Shown piece after piece: positions 8,572-17,589 of a DNA stretch of 50,580 nucleotides; the first letter of the stretch is position 1, and each line of letters starts with the position of its first letter. The stretch lies in contig JBDREF010000109.1 of NCBI GenBank assembly GCA_043820045.1, forward strand, positions 1 through 50,580. Direction: 5' to 3'. A program made the position numbers and the translations under genes. Source of the DNA: JBDREF01 sp043820045 (lineage in GTDB: Bacteria; Planctomycetota; Phycisphaerae; Sedimentisphaerales; Anaerobacaceae). Below the pieces are notes generated by a model, which was not told the origin of the DNA, did no database searches, and worked only from the letters and a program-made list of their open reading frames with translations.

Positions 8572-9186
8572 ATGCCGGACGATGTCGGGCAATTATTAGC
8601 TGCAATCAAAGAGATGGCAGACGCCGAGAAGGCCGAAATCCGCGCGCAGGCCGAGCAGGAAATTGCCAAAATCAGTGAGCGCACAGAAGCTCAGATCGAG
8701 CAGTTCCGCGACAAGGCCCTCGCCAGGCTTGAAGGCCAGCTCCGCATGGAATCCGAATGCATTGTCGGCAGAGCGGAACTCGAAATACGTGACCGGCTCA
8801 TTAATGAGAAGAATGAGGTACTCAGGGAGGTCTTTGAGCTTGCGAGCAGGCAGATCGCCGCATTGGACGATGCCGAGAAAAACCAGGATATTCTCAAACG
8901 ACTCGTTCGGGAAGCCATCGGCAGAATTAACTGCGAAGATCTGCGTCTGCGAATCTCCAGGACCGATCTGTCGCTTTGGGAGTCGTTGAAAGGTTACTTC
9001 CCGGGGTCGATCCCGGTAGTGTTATGTGACGGTCCGAAAGGGACTGTCATTGTCGAAACCAATGATGGCTCACGATCTATTGACAACAGCATTGAAACCC
9101 GACTGGAAATGGCACGAGAAGTCATGAAGCTGGAACTGGTGGAGCTTCTGTTTGATGCAGGAACTTCCGGAGAGAAGGGCAAATGA
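8572..9186 (+). CDS. ntpE: A/V-type ATP synthase subunit E (peripheral stalk)
   Basis: A 204-aa protein: a long N-terminal charged helix (residues ~10-90) followed by a mixed alpha/beta domain containing GTVIVETNDGSRSIDNSIETRLE, a pattern typical of the subunit E head that contacts subunit B (quoted here as the GTVIVET and DNSIETRLE parts of one stretch). It pairs with the G/H-like protein in the stalk. Start ATG 8572 follows ACAGGAG. It lies 18 bp after the K gene and overlaps the C gene by 4 bp. Confidence 0.9.
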   Translation: MPDDVGQLLAAIKEMADAEKAEIRAQAEQEIAKISERTEAQIEQFRDKALARLEGQLRMESECIVGRAELEIRDRLINEKNEVLREVFELASRQIAALDDAEKNQDILKRLVREAIGRINCEDLRLRISRTDLSLWESLKGYFPGSIPVVLCDGPKGTVIVETNDGSRSIDNSIETRLEMAREVMKLELVELLFDAGTSGEKGK

Positions 9187-10250
9187 GCGAGTACGACTAT
9201 CTCAACGCCAGGATCAAAGGAATGCACAGCAGTCTGCTGGCAAGAGAATTCTATGAGCAGATATTGGCGAGCCATGGTACGGCTCCATTGATCGATGCGC
9301 TTCTGAGTTCGTCCTACAGCCCTCATGTTCGGGAAGCATTGGATCGCGATCGAAGCGTCTCGGGTATCGAGTGGGGCTTGCGTCGCAACCTGTTCGACAC
9401 ATTTGAGAAGGTCCGGGCTCTGGCTCCCCCCAAGCCGCGCAGGCTGCTGAGCATTCAATTCCGCAAATGGGACATGCAGAATATCATCGCCGTCATACGA
9501 GGTAAGGCCGCCGGCCTGTTGCCCGAAGATACACTTACCGGCGTCTTTCCTGCAGGCGAGCTGGGGGATGTGGAATTGGAGGAACTTGCAGCAGAAGACA
9601 ATGTCAAAGCCGTAATCGATGCTCTGACGGCGTGGAATTTCCCCTTTGCCTTCGAGTTACGGAAAGTCGTACGGGAACATTCCGACGAATTGAATTGCGC
9701 ACTCTTGGAAGCCGAATTCATGCGAATTTTCTTCGCTTGGGCCTTGGATAGCCTCTCCATCGAAGACGAGGATCATTCCCTGCTGAGAAATCACGTTCGA
9801 AATGAGATTGACCTGGTCAACCTCAAGGGTGTCCTGTGGGGCATCTCGCAGAAAGAAGCCGGTCGTCGTCCCGACCCTGTTGTTCCTGTTCCGGGCGGCC
9901 GTCTAACCGCGCGAATGCTCTCCGAGATCCAGCAGAGTTCTTCGCTCGAAATGAGCTTTGAAATCCTGGCTGAATCATATTTCAGACATGCTATAGACAG
10001 AGGTATTCTGGCGTTTGGCGAGTCCCGAAGGCTGGCCGTCATGGAACGATTCCTCGAAATCGAAATCGTTGAAGCCGGCTGTAAAATGTTCAGAGCAGAC
10101 CCGCTGGGAATCGGCGTGCCCATGGGCTATGTCTGGAGGAAATACAACGAATTCATGAACCTGAGGATACTCTTGAGAGATAACTCATTCGGCAAGCCCG
10201 CACCTGCCATAAGAGAGGAGCTTTTCTTTGTTGAAGGTTCTGGCAATTAG
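9183..10250 (+). CDS. ntpC: A/V-type ATP synthase subunit C (central-rotor socket)
   Basis: A 355-aa, all-helical protein beginning YDYLNARIKGMHSSLLARE and containing RNLFDTFEKVR and IEIVEAGCKMFRADPLGIG, all typical of the V-type C (AtpC/NtpC) family. It sits between the D/F shaft and the K ring. ATG 9183 overlaps the E-gene stop (ATGA). Its 3' end overlaps the start of the F gene by 23 bp, and the ribosome binding site of F (AGAGAGGAG) lies inside it, which suggests translational coupling. Confidence 0.9.
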   Translation: MSEYDYLNARIKGMHSSLLAREFYEQILASHGTAPLIDALLSSSYSPHVREALDRDRSVSGIEWGLRRNLFDTFEKVRALAPPKPRRLLSIQFRKWDMQNIIAVIRGKAAGLLPEDTLTGVFPAGELGDVELEELAAEDNVKAVIDALTAWNFPFAFELRKVVREHSDELNCALLEAEFMRIFFAWALDSLSIEDEDHSLLRNHVRNEIDLVNLKGVLWGISQKEAGRRPDPVVPVPGGRLTARMLSEIQQSSSLEMSFEILAESYFRHAIDRGILAFGESRRLAVMERFLEIEIVEAGCKMFRADPLGIGVPMGYVWRKYNEFMNLRILLRDNSFGKPAPAIREELFFVEGSGN

Positions 10251-10563
10251 TGAAAAAGAACTCGCCAGAGGTTTTGCACTGGCAGGCCTCGAGACATGGA
10301 CAGTCTCCGATGCAAAGCAGGCCTCGCAGGCCCTGGCAAAAATAATATCGGGCGGCGAATACGGTGTCGTTATTATGGACGAAAAGTTGTCATCCGGACT
10401 CGACAAGCAGATTACAACGGCTCTGTCCCGGAGCAGCGGACCCATGCTCGTATCTATCCCGGCTGAACTTCGCTGGCGCGATACTGAAAAGCTGCCGCAT
10501 GATGACTATGTGGCCCGTCTTATACGACGTGCCGTAGGCTATCAGCTTAATATAAAACTGTGA
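10228..10563 (+). CDS. ntpF: A/V-type ATP synthase subunit F (shaft)
   Basis: A 111-aa protein with the short alpha/beta pattern of subunit F: an N-terminal strand (LKVLAISEKELARGFALAG), EYGVVIMDEKL, and the proline-containing MLVSIPAE loop before the C-terminal helix. It sits on the D shaft and can regulate ATP hydrolysis in relatives. The start is TTG, either 10228 or 10231; AGAGAGGAG lies 7-10 nt upstream. It is followed by the A gene with overlapping stop and start. Confidence 0.85.
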   Translation: MLKVLAISEKELARGFALAGLETWTVSDAKQASQALAKIISGGEYGVVIMDEKLSSGLDKQITTALSRSSGPMLVSIPAELRWRDTEKLPHDDYVARLIRRAVGYQLNIKL

Positions 10564-10574
10564 GGTTCAAAAGA

Positions 10575-12353
10575 ATGTCAGTTTCAAGGAACAGCGTCAA
10601 CGGTGTCATCATAAAAGTATCCGGACCTGCAGTTATAGCCCGTTTCATGAGCGGCTCACGCATGTATGAGATAGTCGAGGTTGGCGCCGCCGGGCTCATG
10701 GGAGAGATTATACGTCTGGATGGAGACACCGCGTTCATACAGACCTACGAGGATACCTCCGGTATATCCATAGGCGAGCCCGTAGTGGGAACGGGACACC
10801 CGCTGTTAGTCACCCTGGGTCCGGGGCTCCTTGGAAATGTCTTTGACGGAGTTCAGCGCCCCCTGGAAATGCTTCGTAAATCAGGCGGCGATTTTATCGC
10901 TCGCGGTCTTACGGCTGACCCTCTCGATATCGAGAAACGCTGGCTTTTCGAGCCGGACGTCAAGGTCGGACAGAAAGTCGAGCCCGGAGACAGCATCGGC
11001 CGAGTGGCCGAAACGAGCACTTTCACTCACACAATTATGGTTCCCCCTGCTGTTGAAGGTACTATAGCCGAAATCAGCAAGGGAGAATTCACGGTGCTCG
11101 ATACGGTCTGCAGACTGGATGACGGCCGGATGCTGCGCCTGGCCCAGCAATGGCCGGCAAAGATACCGCGCCCTGCGAAAAACAAGCTCGACTGTACGGA
11201 GCCGTTCATTACCGGCCAGCGCGTTCTGGACTGCCTGTTTCCCATAGCGCTGGGCGGAACGGCATGTTTGCCGGGCGGATTCGGTACCGGCAAGACCGTG
11301 CTGGAGCAGAGTCTTGCAAAATTTTCCGCCGCAGAAATAATCGTTTATGTCGGATGTGGAGAGAGGGGCAATGAAATGGCCGATGTGCTCTCAGAGTTTC
11401 CTTCACTTAACGACCCGCGAACGGGGGGAAAACTCATGGATAGAACGGTGCTGATCGTGAACACCTCCAACATGCCCGTTGCGGCACGCGAGGCGTCGTC
11501 CTATGTCGGGGTCACAATGGCGGAGTATTTCAGGGATATGGGCCATTCCGTTGCGGTCATGGTCGATTCAACCTCTCGATGGGCCGAAGCCTTGCGGGAG
11601 ATATCCTCCAGACTTGAAGAGATGCCGGGAGAAGAAGGCTATCCTACCTATCTCGCTTCTCGGCTTGCATCATTCTATGAACGCGCCGGGAGGATAGAAT
11701 GCCTTGGCAAAGACGACCGAACGGGATCGCTGACAATCGTCGGAGCTGTCTCTCCGCCTGGTGGTGACTTCTCAGAACCTGTCACGCAGAGCACAATACG
11801 GGTTACCGGCGCTTTGTGGGCATTGGATGCCTCACTTGCCCGCAGGAGACACTATCCGGCGGTTAACTGGCATCGAAGCTATACCCTCTACATGGAAACG
11901 CTGCGAAGCTGGTTTTCGAAGAACGTCAACCAGGCCTGGTCCGCCTTGCGAGAGACGCTGCTCGAAATTCTCCAGAAAGACGCGGAACTGCAGGAGATGG
12001 TTCAGCTCGTCGGACCCGATGCCCTTCCTCCACAGGACCGGCTGGTTCTGGAGACTAGCCGAATGCTTCGGGATTGCTTCCTTCAACAAAACGCGATGTC
12101 GGAGTATGACGCTTCGTGTTCGGTCCACAAACAGCATAAAATGCTGGAGATGCTTCTGGCCTTCTATTCAAGGTGCGCCGATGCACTTTCAAAAGGATGT
12201 GATCTGGACGAAATGCTTGCACTGCCGGTCCGCGAGGATGTGTCGCGGTTGCGCGAAGTCGCGGAAGATCAATGTGATGAGCAATGTGAGGCGCTTGAAG
12301 AAAAAATGGGAGCTTCCTTTGAAAGTTTGTCGTTGAGTGAGAACAAATCATGA
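10575..12353 (+). CDS. ntpA: A/V-type ATP synthase catalytic subunit A
   Basis: A 592-aa catalytic subunit. The P-loop GGFGTGKT is at about residues 234-241, followed by YVGCGERGNEMADVL, the Walker B strand VAVMVDSTSRWAEALREIS and the EEGYPTYLASRLASFYERAG segment. The bulge domain that distinguishes A from F-type beta subunits is present (residues ~110-190). I prefer ATG 10575, with GAGG nine bases upstream, over the overlapping GTG at 10560. Three A and three B subunits form the ATP-binding head. Length and motifs are normal for the family, with Gly-Gly-Phe in the P-loop instead of the more common Gly-Pro-Phe. Confidence 0.96.
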   Translation: MSVSRNSVNGVIIKVSGPAVIARFMSGSRMYEIVEVGAAGLMGEIIRLDGDTAFIQTYEDTSGISIGEPVVGTGHPLLVTLGPGLLGNVFDGVQRPLEMLRKSGGDFIARGLTADPLDIEKRWLFEPDVKVGQKVEPGDSIGRVAETSTFTHTIMVPPAVEGTIAEISKGEFTVLDTVCRLDDGRMLRLAQQWPAKIPRPAKNKLDCTEPFITGQRVLDCLFPIALGGTACLPGGFGTGKTVLEQSLAKFSAAEIIVYVGCGERGNEMADVLSEFPSLNDPRTGGKLMDRTVLIVNTSNMPVAAREASSYVGVTMAEYFRDMGHSVAVMVDSTSRWAEALREISSRLEEMPGEEGYPTYLASRLASFYERAGRIECLGKDDRTGSLTIVGAVSPPGGDFSEPVTQSTIRVTGALWALDASLARRRHYPAVNWHRSYTLYMETLRSWFSKNVNQAWSALRETLLEILQKDAELQEMVQLVGPDALPPQDRLVLETSRMLRDCFLQQNAMSEYDASCSVHKQHKMLEMLLAFYSRCADALSKGCDLDEMLALPVREDVSRLREVAEDQCDEQCEALEEKMGASFESLSLSENKS

Positions 12354-13768
12354 AATCAAAAGAATTGATGAAGAAATATTATAGCGGCGTAAGTCGCATC
12401 GCCGGCCCGCTTCTTTATCTCAGAAATGCCTCGGACCTGCCTTATTCGGCCCTGGTTGAGATCACGGCGCCGGATGGGCAAAAATGCGGAGGGCAGGTGA
12501 TTGAGGTCTCGGATACGATCGCCGTCGTTCAGGTTTTCGAACAGACCATGGGACTTGACGTTGTCAATACGCGTGTATCGTTGGTGGATAGAGAGGTGAG
12601 ATTCGGGGTATCCGAAGCGGTGATCGGTAGAGTCTTCAACGGTTCAGGAAAGCCTATCGACGGTCTGGTTCCCATTGTCGCCGATGAGTCGCTGCCCATA
12701 TCAGGCACTCCGATAAATCCCGTTTCAAGAGAGCGGCCCAGAGATTTTCTTCAGACCGGCATATCCGCCATCGATGGTTTTAACACGCTCGTCCGGGGAC
12801 AGAAACTTCCCATTTTTTCCGGCTCGGGTCTGCCGGCAAACGAGATCGCCGCTCAGATATTGAGGCAATCCAAAGCTATCGGAGAAGACGTGCGGTTTGT
12901 GGTAGTCTTCGGGGCCATCGGCATAACCAAACGCGAGGCCTCTTTTTTCCTTTCGGAATTCGAAAGAACCGGAGCTAAGAACAGGTGTGTTACATTCATG
13001 AACCTGGCGAGCGACCCCACGATCGAACGACTCCTGACCCCGCGTTTTGCACTGACAACTGCCGAATATCTCGCTTTTCAGCGAGGCTTTCACGTTCTTG
13101 TGCTCCTTACCGACTTGACAAACTATTGCGAGGCGCTGCGTGAAGTGGCAACTGCAAGGGAAGAAATTCCGGGACGGCGAGGGTATCCCGGCTACATGTA
13201 CACGGACCTGGCAACACTCTACGAGCGGGCGGGCAGCATAAAAGGAGTGGATGGCTCGGTAACGTTGCTTCCCATTCTTACCATGCCGGACGATGATATT
13301 ACCCATCCGATACCGGATCTTACGGGCTATATCACCGAAGGCCAGATAGTGCTTTCCCGCCAGTTGTACCGACGAGGCATTTTCCCTCCGGTCGATGTTC
13401 TCCGGTCGCTCTCAAGACTTATGAATAACGGAATAGGGGCCGGGTCCACCCGCGAGGACCACAGAGAACTTGCGAATCAGCTCTTTTCCTGCTACGCTGA
13501 GGGGCAGGAAATCAGGCGGCTCACTGCAATTGTCGGCGAAGAAGCCCTCAGCGACCTCGACAGAAAGTTCCTGCGATTTGCCGACCTTTTTGAACGGCAG
13601 ATGATTCATCAGGCGGATCAGGAAAGATCCATCGAAGAGACGCTGGACATCGGCTGGAAGATACTGGGTATTATACCGAGATCTGAACTCCGGAGGATCA
13701 ACAAGGAACTAATTAGCAGGTATTTTTCCGAATTGATGGAAGATGGTGTCAAGACACCTTTTTATTGA
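12350..13768 (+). CDS. ntpB: A/V-type ATP synthase regulatory subunit B
   Basis: A 472-aa protein with the RecA-like core of the non-catalytic B subunit. PIFSGSGLPANEIAAQI occupies the P-loop position but lacks GKT, as expected for B. Other family motifs are FVVVFGAIGITKREASFF, LTDLTNYCEALREVATAREEIPGRRGYPGYM (here given as its two halves LTDLTNYCEALREVA and EEIPGRRGYPGYM) and GSVTLLPILTMPDDDITHPIPD-type text. ATG 12350 overlaps the A-gene stop. It alternates with A in the head and contributes an arginine to the A active site. Confidence 0.96.
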   Translation: MKSKELMKKYYSGVSRIAGPLLYLRNASDLPYSALVEITAPDGQKCGGQVIEVSDTIAVVQVFEQTMGLDVVNTRVSLVDREVRFGVSEAVIGRVFNGSGKPIDGLVPIVADESLPISGTPINPVSRERPRDFLQTGISAIDGFNTLVRGQKLPIFSGSGLPANEIAAQILRQSKAIGEDVRFVVVFGAIGITKREASFFLSEFERTGAKNRCVTFMNLASDPTIERLLTPRFALTTAEYLAFQRGFHVLVLLTDLTNYCEALREVATAREEIPGRRGYPGYMYTDLATLYERAGSIKGVDGSVTLLPILTMPDDDITHPIPDLTGYITEGQIVLSRQLYRRGIFPPVDVLRSLSRLMNNGIGAGSTREDHRELANQLFSCYAEGQEIRRLTAIVGEEALSDLDRKFLRFADLFERQMIHQADQERSIEETLDIGWKILGIIPRSELRRINKELISRYFSELMEDGVKTPFY

Positions 13769-13780
13769 GAACGATAGTCG

Positions 13781-14455
13781 ATGGAACATGTAAGTCCCAC
13801 ACGAACGGAATTGCTTACCCGCCGTGCACAGGTCCGCCTGGCTGAGCAGGGCGCCGAGATGCTCCGATCCAAACGGGAGGTGCTCATAAGGGAGTTTCTA
13901 AAGGAACTCAAAGATTTCTCGTCGGAACGAGACAAGATGCGCTCCGCCGTCATCAAAGCCGTTCAGTCTTTATTGACCGCTATTGCTGTCGACGGGACCG
14001 AAACGCTTTCCTCGGTATCATCTGCAACGCGCCGGCCGGTAACGGTCGAGCTGAAGAAGCGGAATATCTGGGGCGCCAGCGTGATCGATGTAACAAGCGA
14101 CTATTCAGTTCGTGCCTCCGAATCGCGCGGCTATACGCCATATACGGTCAGCGCTCGGATCGATGAAACTGCAGAGCGATTCGAGCAAGTCATTGAGCAT
14201 GCGATTCACGTAGCTCCGGTAGAGCACAAGCTCAACGTGCTGGCCGAGCATATCAGGAAAACATCTCGTCGAGTTAATGCCCTCGAGCAGCGTCTGCTGC
14301 CGGGCCTGCGGGAACAGATTAGATTTATCCGTGATACGCTTGATCAGCGAGAGCGGGAAGACACGTTCAGACTTAAAAGACTGAAGCGGAAAAAGACCCA
14401 AAGCAAAAACGAAGAACTCCCCGAGCATGGAGATGTTCCTTCGGAGCAAGCATAA
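13781..14455 (+). CDS. ntpD: A/V-type ATP synthase subunit D (central shaft)
   Basis: A 224-aa coiled-coil protein. The N-terminal helix begins VSPTRTELLTRRAQVRLAEQG and KREVLIREFL, and the C-terminal helix contains RRVNALEQRLLPGLREQIRFI, both diagnostic of the V-type D family, which forms the rotating axle inside the A3B3 head. It lies 12 bp after the B gene and is the last of the nine ATPase subunit genes. Confidence 0.93.
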   Translation: MEHVSPTRTELLTRRAQVRLAEQGAEMLRSKREVLIREFLKELKDFSSERDKMRSAVIKAVQSLLTAIAVDGTETLSSVSSATRRPVTVELKKRNIWGASVIDVTSDYSVRASESRGYTPYTVSARIDETAERFEQVIEHAIHVAPVEHKLNVLAEHIRKTSRRVNALEQRLLPGLREQIRFIRDTLDQREREDTFRLKRLKRKKTQSKNEELPEHGDVPSEQA

Positions 14456-14470
14456 ATGTGAGGTAAGATT

Positions 14471-14944
14471 GTGCGTTTGACCGAAATACTGCGGGAAGAT
14501 ATCATCAAAATCGATCTTGATGCGACCACCAAATGGGAAGCGATCCAGGAACTGGTCGATCTTCTTATTTCCGCGCACGAGCTGCGACTGACGGACAGAA
14601 ACGAGATCATAGAAGGCGTATTTGATCGCGAACGGTCCCTCAGCACCGGACTTGAGCACGGCATCGCCGTCCCTCACGCGGTGGCAAACTGCGTGGAGGA
14701 TGTCATAGCCGCTCTTGGTACCTCTCGGGCGGGCATACCCTTTGAGTCGCACGATGGGCAACCTGCGAAACTGATTATCCTGTTGCTTATTCCACAGGGG
14801 GCTTTCCAGAGGCACGTGCGCACCCTTGCCGGGATCGCACGCCTTGGAACAAATCCCGAGCTGCGAAATCAGTTATTTGATGCAAAGACCCCGGCCGATG
14901 CAATGGACGTCCTTGTCCGGGCCGATTCCCTGCACGGTGGGTGA
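14471..14944 (+). CDS. PTS EIIA (fructose/nitrogen type) domain protein at the end of the ATPase operon
   Basis: A 157-aa single-domain EIIA protein of the mannitol/fructose/Ntr fold. The phosphorylatable histidine is His69 in GIAVPHA, preceded by STGLEHG, the family pattern. In EIIANtr-type proteins this histidine takes phosphate from an HPr-like carrier and the protein acts as a regulator rather than a sugar transporter. No EI, HPr or EIIBC gene lies nearby. GTG 14471 follows GAGGTAAG, 15 bp after the D gene, with no promoter between them, so it is probably co-transcribed with the ATPase. A regulatory role toward the ATPase or ion transport is inference. Confidence 0.85.
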   Translation: MRLTEILREDIIKIDLDATTKWEAIQELVDLLISAHELRLTDRNEIIEGVFDRERSLSTGLEHGIAVPHAVANCVEDVIAALGTSRAGIPFESHDGQPAKLIILLLIPQGAFQRHVRTLAGIARLGTNPELRNQLFDAKTPADAMDVLVRADSLHGG

Positions 14945-15144
14945 GTGGAAAATGATTAAGAGTTTCTATTATGTATAAGAACCGAATATCTCTGCGACTT
15001 TACGGCGATAACCGGAGACACCAAACGACATGGAAAGCATTTGTATTTCCAAGGATGAGTTTTATATGTTTTTGCCCGTGAGGCACAACGTTGTCGATCT
15101 GATATGAAATAGAGTTTCTCATTATTTATCAGGCGTGCAGAATT
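14945..15144. other. Spacer between ATPase operon and cytochrome cluster
   Basis: 200 bp, AT-richer than its surroundings. It holds an imperfect direct repeat (AGAGTTTCTATTATGTAT at 14959-14976 and AGAGTTTCTCATTATTTAT at 15111-15129) and a small TGGAAA/TTTCCA hairpin near 15031-15051. The promoter of the cytochrome cluster is probably here, but no box pair stands out. I see no terminator with a T-run. Confidence 0.45.
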
Positions 15145-16494
15145 ATGCATGGTGTTTTTGGTATTTTTGTTATTTCGCTATTTGCCTCCACCGGAAGTCC
15201 TTCGGTGGTTGATATGCAAAGCAAGACTTGCGTCGATTACGATTGCCATGCCAACCTGCAGAGCAAGCCTGTTGTTCACGGTCCCGTCAATGCAGGCAAC
15301 TGCAATCCCTGTCATTTGCAGTTGAAACCCGAGTTGCATCAATTTCAACTGACGCACAAGACAGAAGAATTATGTCAGCTGTGCCATATTCTATCGACCA
15401 GAAACCATGTCCACCAGCCGGTTGCAGACGGTAATTGCATTGGCTGCCATGATCCGCATCAGAGCGATTTCCAGTTCATTTTGCGGGCAGATCCGTCAAA
15501 GGATCTGTGTTTGATTTGTCACGCCGCCGACAGCTTCATGAAAAAACAGAACATACACGGCCCCGTAGCCATGGGAGCATGTATCTTATGCCATGAGCCT
15601 CACTCCTCATGGAAGCCGAAGTTACTTGTCACACAGGGGAATGAACTTTGCATAACTTGTCATGAAGAAAAGATCCGGCTGGACAGACAGGCTCGCCACG
15701 TTCATCCTCCGCTGGACGGCGATTGTGTTCTATGCCATGATCCGCACGGTTCAGATCTGCCCGAGCACCTTCTGGATGAGCCGCGAAAGCTGTGTGTCAC
15801 TTGCCACGCGGAAATTGAAAGTCTTGTTGCAGAAAGTAGGGTTATCCACAGCCCGGTAAACGAGGGACAACAGTGTGAAAATTGTCATTACGGACATTCT
15901 TCAATGCTGCCCAAGCTCTTGAAGAAGTCTCCCCTTGACACGTGCCTTACCTGCCATGACCATGAAATCACCCTTAAAGACGGCAGGAAACTTGAAGATA
16001 TGGTGGCACTTCTGAAGGAGAATCCTAATCATCATGGCCCGATCAGGCAGGCCAATTGCTCGGCCTGCCATGACCCGCACGCATCTTCCCATTACAACCT
16101 GTTAAGGGAAACATATCCGGAACTGTTTTATGCGTCGTTCGACCCGGACAACTATAAGTTGTGTTTCAAGTGCCACAGAAGTGAGATGGTCTCATCCAAA
16201 AACGGACTGGGCGTGACTCAGTTCAGAGACGGGCAGCTTAATCTGCATTACGTACACGTTAACAGACCCGATCGCGGCCGCACTTGCAGGGCCTGTCACG
16301 CCGTTCATGCAAGTAAGAATTATGCCCATATCAGTGAAACGGTTCCGTACGGGCAGTGGCAATATAAACTCAGCCTTGAACTGAAAGACAATGGCGGCAG
16401 TTGTGATTCGGGCTGCCATCAGGTCAGAGAATATGATCGGACAAAAATGACACCTCTCGCAGAACCCCCGGATGGCTTAGTGCCAGAGAAATGA
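15145..16494 (+). CDS. Secreted multihaem c-type cytochrome with 13 CXXCH sites (doubled-CXXCH repeats)
   Basis: A 449-aa protein with a hydrophobic N terminus (MHGVFGIFVISLFASTGS), then 13 CXXCH motifs in tandem units of ~35-40 residues of the form HGPV..G.C..CHDPH.S....L......LC..CH. Each unit supplies two haem sites and extra histidines (DPH, HGP) for distal ligation. Two further candidate sites are irregular: CVDYDCH (CX4CH) at the start and CDSGCH (CX3CH) at the end. Such proteins relay electrons outside the cytoplasmic membrane. It heads the cluster with a Rieske/cytochrome b complex and is the likely redox partner. ATG 15145 has no clear ribosome binding site, and the N terminus lacks the usual lysine or arginine; a non-ATG start slightly upstream is possible. 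Confidence 0.9.
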   Translation: MHGVFGIFVISLFASTGSPSVVDMQSKTCVDYDCHANLQSKPVVHGPVNAGNCNPCHLQLKPELHQFQLTHKTEELCQLCHILSTRNHVHQPVADGNCIGCHDPHQSDFQFILRADPSKDLCLICHAADSFMKKQNIHGPVAMGACILCHEPHSSWKPKLLVTQGNELCITCHEEKIRLDRQARHVHPPLDGDCVLCHDPHGSDLPEHLLDEPRKLCVTCHAEIESLVAESRVIHSPVNEGQQCENCHYGHSSMLPKLLKKSPLDTCLTCHDHEITLKDGRKLEDMVALLKENPNHHGPIRQANCSACHDPHASSHYNLLRETYPELFYASFDPDNYKLCFKCHRSEMVSSKNGLGVTQFRDGQLNLHYVHVNRPDRGRTCRACHAVHASKNYAHISETVPYGQWQYKLSLELKDNGGSCDSGCHQVREYDRTKMTPLAEPPDGLVPEK

Positions 16495-16545
16495 GTTGCA
16501 GGTGATCGCCAGAGCGGAAAAACGATAAAATTCAGGAAATTGACC

Positions 16546-17577
16546 ATGCAATATCTTGTGAGCCATATGCAATCCTACACGTTCTTGATTCTGTTGCTTG
16601 TCGCGAACGCAGACTCACCCGTCCGTGTCCTTTCTCAGCTCAATCAATTCGACAAGGCGCCAGGTTTTACTTTGCCGAAGCTGGCCTCTCCGACGGAGAA
16701 CATAGATCTGAAGACGCTTGACCGGCCTGTCATCCTGGTCTTTGGGGAACCTTATCACCAACAGACACTTGGATCTCTGGTGGAATTGAGGAAAGTATAT
16801 GACACCGTCGGATTGAGTGAAGCCGATTTGCAGGTCTTTCTGATTTTCTCGTACACACCAAACGAGGAACAGATGACGCAACTTCACGCAGAAGATAAGA
16901 TCGGCGCTGAAATATTGTTGGACAAGAACCTGGAGGCTTTTGGTGATTACGGCATTACAGTCTTGCCGAGTATTGTCGTGATAGACAAACAGGGCAGGAT
17001 CGATCTGGCCATGTCCGGCGTTCCGCTTTCGTTCGCCGATATGGTTGTGGACGCTATTCTCCTGTCCACGGAGCGTATCACGCAACAACAGTATGAGTCT
17101 GCGGGATATGCGGCGCAGAAGGTCAACGCCCAGCAGAAATCTGTGACGCAAGCCCATCGTATTGCCGGCCTTGCCGGGAAATTGGCGCAAAGAGGTTATA
17201 CGGCGCTGGCTTTGGAACGGTATCGTGAAGCATGGGAAATCGACAACACTTATCTGCACGCAAGGATCGGAATGGCAAGATGTCTTGTAAAATTGAACCT
17301 TCTCCCGGACGCCGTCGGAGAACTTCAGAGGGTGCTGAAGACTGACGCCGACCACGTAGAGGCAAATCTTATCCTTTCACAGATCGAGATAGTGCAGGGT
17401 GGAGAAGGTATCGCGGATGGCAAGATGAGGCTGCAACGGATTCTGAGGTTGAATCCGGATCACCCTGAAGCCAATTATCTGATGGGTACTGTTTGCGAAG
17501 CGCAAGGGGAAGCTGATCACGCGCTGAACTACTACAAGAAAGCAGCAAGACGGTTGCTTGAAACAGGAATGAATTGA
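16546..17577 (+). CDS. Exported thioredoxin-fold protein without CXXC, with C-terminal TPR repeats
   Basis: I use ATG 16546 (AGGAAA upstream), giving 343 aa. A signal peptide (residues ~1-22) is followed by an AhpC/TlpA-like thioredoxin fold (APGFTLPKL, PVILVFGEPY, GITVLPSIVVIDKQGRI). At the position of the redox CXXC there is GEPYHQQT, so it cannot act as a disulfide oxidoreductase in the usual way. Residues ~200-340 form TPR repeats (YTALALERYREAWEIDNTYLHA and similar, of which YREAWEID and ILRLNPDHPEANYLMG are clearest). Located between the multihaem cytochrome and the Rieske gene, it may be an assembly or scaffolding factor for the complex; that role is inferred. Confidence 0.75.
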   Translation: MQYLVSHMQSYTFLILLLVANADSPVRVLSQLNQFDKAPGFTLPKLASPTENIDLKTLDRPVILVFGEPYHQQTLGSLVELRKVYDTVGLSEADLQVFLIFSYTPNEEQMTQLHAEDKIGAEILLDKNLEAFGDYGITVLPSIVVIDKQGRIDLAMSGVPLSFADMVVDAILLSTERITQQQYESAGYAAQKVNAQQKSVTQAHRIAGLAGKLAQRGYTALALERYREAWEIDNTYLHARIGMARCLVKLNLLPDAVGELQRVLKTDADHVEANLILSQIEIVQGGEGIADGKMRLQRILRLNPDHPEANYLMGTVCEAQGEADHALNYYKKAARRLLETGMN

Positions 17578-17589
17578 TTTGCCCGGGCT

